From: Bacteroidota bacterium
GTDB taxonomy: Bacteria; Bacteroidota; Bacteroidia; Flavobacteriales; Flavobacteriaceae
DNA: 17,986 nt
NCBI GenBank assembly: GCA_024280815.1
Contig: JAJRPL010000301.1
Coordinates: forward strand, 1 to 17,986
Reading direction: 5' to 3'
Shown here: in pieces, positions 16,769-17,986 of the stretch
Position numbering within the stretch: position 1 is the stretch's first letter
Layout: each line of letters starts with the position of its first letter
Made by a program: the position numbers and the translations under genes
The notes under the pieces: generated by a model
What the model saw: the letters and a program-made list of their open reading frames with translations, nothing else
Databases searched by the model: none
What the model was told of the DNA's origin: nothing

Positions 16769-17512
16769 TTAATAACCTCCAACTACTGGAGCATCATCAG
16801 GATTTTGCCCTCTAAACTCCATAATAATTGCTTCGGTTGCTGTAGCTCCAATTCTAGTTACGCCCCAAGAACGCACTTTTAATGTGTCTGCTAATGTACG
16901 TACGCCACCTGCAGCTTTAACTTCAACACTATCAGCAGAGTGCTTACGCATCAATTTTAAATCATGCTCTGTTGCTCCTTTATAATTATAGCTACCATCA
17001 GGTTGCTTTGTAAATCCGTATCCTGTAGATGTTTTTACAAAGGCAACTTCTAATTTTGTACAGATTTCACACAATTTAATTTTGTATTTATCTTCTGGTA
17101 AATGATCATTTTCAAAAATCACTTTTAAAGCAGCATCATTTGCTTTACAGATATCTTGTAATGCTTTAATTTCTGCTTCTATATAAGCCCATTCTTCACT
17201 CAACACTTTACCAATATTCACCACCATATCAATTTCAACAGCTCCATCAGCAATAGCTTGTTTTGTCTCAAAGACCTTTACTTCAACTGTATTGCTGCCG
17301 TGAGGAAAACCAATTACTGTACCAACCATCACGTCAGAACCTTTTAACAATTCTACTGCCATTTTAATAGCATAAGGTTTTATACATACTGAAGCAGCAT
17401 CAAATTTCTTTGCTAATTCACATTGATCTTTCAAGATAGTATCTGTCATTGTAGGATGCAGTAATGAATGATCTATCATTTTTGCAATATCATGTTCTGT
17501 AATTTTACTCAT
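16769..17512 (-). CDS. deoC: DeoC-family class I aldolase (deoxyribose-phosphate aldolase-like)
   Basis: A 247-residue cytoplasmic TIM-barrel aldolase. The classical reaction cleaves 2-deoxyribose-5-phosphate to acetaldehyde and glyceraldehyde-3-phosphate. Family residues are present: Asp95 in EIDMVVNIG, the Schiff-base Lys160 in VKTSTGYGF, Lys199 in VEVKAAGGVR and the phosphate-site end RIGATAT. Departures from the common form are IDHSLLHP instead of IDHTLLKP near residues 13-20, VIFENDHL instead of the usual VIIET block (131-138), and a short insertion QPDGSYNYKG (170-179) just before ATEHDLKLMR. These mark a sub-family that may use another short hydroxy-aldehyde substrate, which would fit its place between GH88 and esterase genes. 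It has its own likely promoter region upstream and a terminator downstream. Confidence 0.92.
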   Translation of the reverse strand: MSKITEHDIAKMIDHSLLHPTMTDTILKDQCELAKKFDAASVCIKPYAIKMAVELLKGSDVMVGTVIGFPHGSNTVEVKVFETKQAIADGAVEIDMVVNIGKVLSEEWAYIEAEIKALQDICKANDAALKVIFENDHLPEDKYKIKLCEICTKLEVAFVKTSTGYGFTKQPDGSYNYKGATEHDLKLMRKHSADSVEVKAAGGVRTLADTLKVRSWGVTRIGATATEAIIMEFRGQNPDDAPVVGGY

Positions 17513-17540
17513 TTGTCTTATTTAATTAATTTATTATTTC

Positions 17541-17564
17541 TAATTTTGATAGACTCCAAAATTA
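17541..17564. promoter_or_regulatory. 8-8-8 inverted repeat and possible -7 element upstream of deoC
   Basis: TAATTTTG (17541-17548), eight spacer bases, then CAAAATTA (17557-17564) form a perfect 8-bp inverted repeat, 28-52 bp upstream of the DeoC start codon. Read on the - strand, the 17557-17564 arm is TAATTTTG, an exact match to the Bacteroidota -7 consensus TAnnTTTG. No TTTG was found at the -33 distance. The site may be a promoter, an operator overlapping it, or both. Confidence 0.35.
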
Positions 17565-17634
17565 AGAAAAAAGCCAATAACTTTAACATACTATTTTGTC
17601 AAAAAATACTGCTATTTTATACCATATTCATAAT

Positions 17635-17986
17635 TTACTTAACGGCTTTCCATTTCGTTAATGCCTCTAAATAATAATAATCGGCATAATTTAAAGGTTT
17701 ATCATTTTCTTCTCCTGTATGAATATTCCCTACAGAATGTTTTAAAATAAAACCTTGATTTTCGCCATATTTAGCTAAATAATCATCAGTAGATAATCTT
17801 CGTAAAATACTTTCGGCATAAGCAATCATTTCTTGGCTTTTTTCAGGAACAAACTCTTGTAACGTTAATAATGCAGAAGCGGTTATAGCTGCAGCAGATG
17901 CATCACGTGGCTCATTTGGAATTTTTGGTGCATCATAATCCCAATACGGAATGTGGTCTTCAGGGATTTTTGTGCTAGACATAATA
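17635..17986 (-). CDS. GH88 unsaturated glucuronyl hydrolase, C-terminal part only
   Basis: The C-terminal 117 codons of a glycoside hydrolase that removes 4,5-unsaturated uronic acid from the non-reducing end of oligosaccharides made by polysaccharide lyases. Diagnostic GH88 stretches are PYWDYDAPKIPNEPRDASAA (wall of the barrel and substrate-site helix), AAITASALLTLQEF, GFILKHSVGNIHTGEENDKP and the closing NYADYYYLEALTKWK. The frame runs off the right edge. The Met at 17982 is internal, since the family is about 380-400 residues, and the catalytic Asp residues of the N-terminal half are not in the window. It is first in the - strand series and is followed by the deoC-like gene after 122 bp. 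Its presence implies a lyase-cleaved, uronic-acid-containing substrate such as ulvan- or glycosaminoglycan-like material. Confidence 0.92.
   Translation of the reverse strand, partial: IMSSTKIPEDHIPYWDYDAPKIPNEPRDASAAAITASALLTLQEFVPEKSQEMIAYAESILRRLSTDDYLAKYGENQGFILKHSVGNIHTGEENDKPLNYADYYYLEALTKWKAVK

Noticed and set aside
17468..17674. 68-codon + strand frame across the deoC start and upstream region
   Set aside because: It covers the start of deoC in antisense and runs into the end of GH88; its composition is that of AT-rich spacer.
1..17986. tRNA, rRNA, CRISPR array, riboswitch or phage genes
   Set aside because: No cloverleaf, regularly spaced repeat array, known RNA core or phage structural gene was seen on either strand.

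Overview
The window comes from an AT-rich member of the Bacteroidota, most likely a marine Flavobacteriaceae. The signs are a SusC/SusD pair, SPII lipoproteins with short hydrophobic leaders, an FG-GAP/ASPIC lipoprotein, and candidate promoters close to the Bacteroidota -7 element TAnnTTTG. It looks like a large piece of a polysaccharide utilization locus (PUL). Both ends cut through genes: the SusC start is missing on the left and most of a GH88 hydrolase is missing on the right.

Layout. On the + strand, 2-4696 holds a SusC-type TonB-dependent transporter and its SusD-type glycan-binding lipoprotein, closed by a strong intrinsic terminator at 4724-4758. The SusC reading frame is broken by one in-frame TAA at 389-391, so in this strain the gene is probably a pseudogene or the base is an error. 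An intact IS982-family insertion sequence (4980-6008, 19-bp inverted repeats, 3-bp TAC target duplication) sits between the SusCD unit and a convergent gene for a 1100-residue FG-GAP/VCBS-ASPIC lipoprotein (6027-9329, - strand).

Upstream of that gene on the - strand is the most unusual gene here (9474-11744). It encodes a three-part fusion of a membrane fatty-acid-desaturase-like di-iron domain, a Rieske [2Fe-2S] domain and an NqrF-like FAD/NAD(P)H reductase. This looks like a self-sufficient membrane oxygenase embedded in a carbohydrate locus. It is divergent from a secreted alpha/beta-hydrolase esterase (11942-12907, +), and the shared intergenic region holds a 21-bp palindrome that looks like an operator.

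The right part is all on the - strand, read from right to left: GH88 unsaturated uronyl hydrolase (partial), a DeoC-family aldolase, a terminator, then a tight group of YdcF-like protein, CE7-type acetyl esterase and a Tat-exported GH9-like six-hairpin protein, with 17-bp gaps.

Working model (inference): a decorated, uronic-acid-containing polysaccharide is deacetylated by the two esterases and opened by lyases outside the window. Its 4,5-unsaturated ends are removed by GH88 and the backbone is trimmed by the GH9-like protein. Import would be by SusCD. The aldolase and the oxygenase fusion could handle an unusual monosaccharide or substituent inside the cell. The exact glycan cannot be named from this window.
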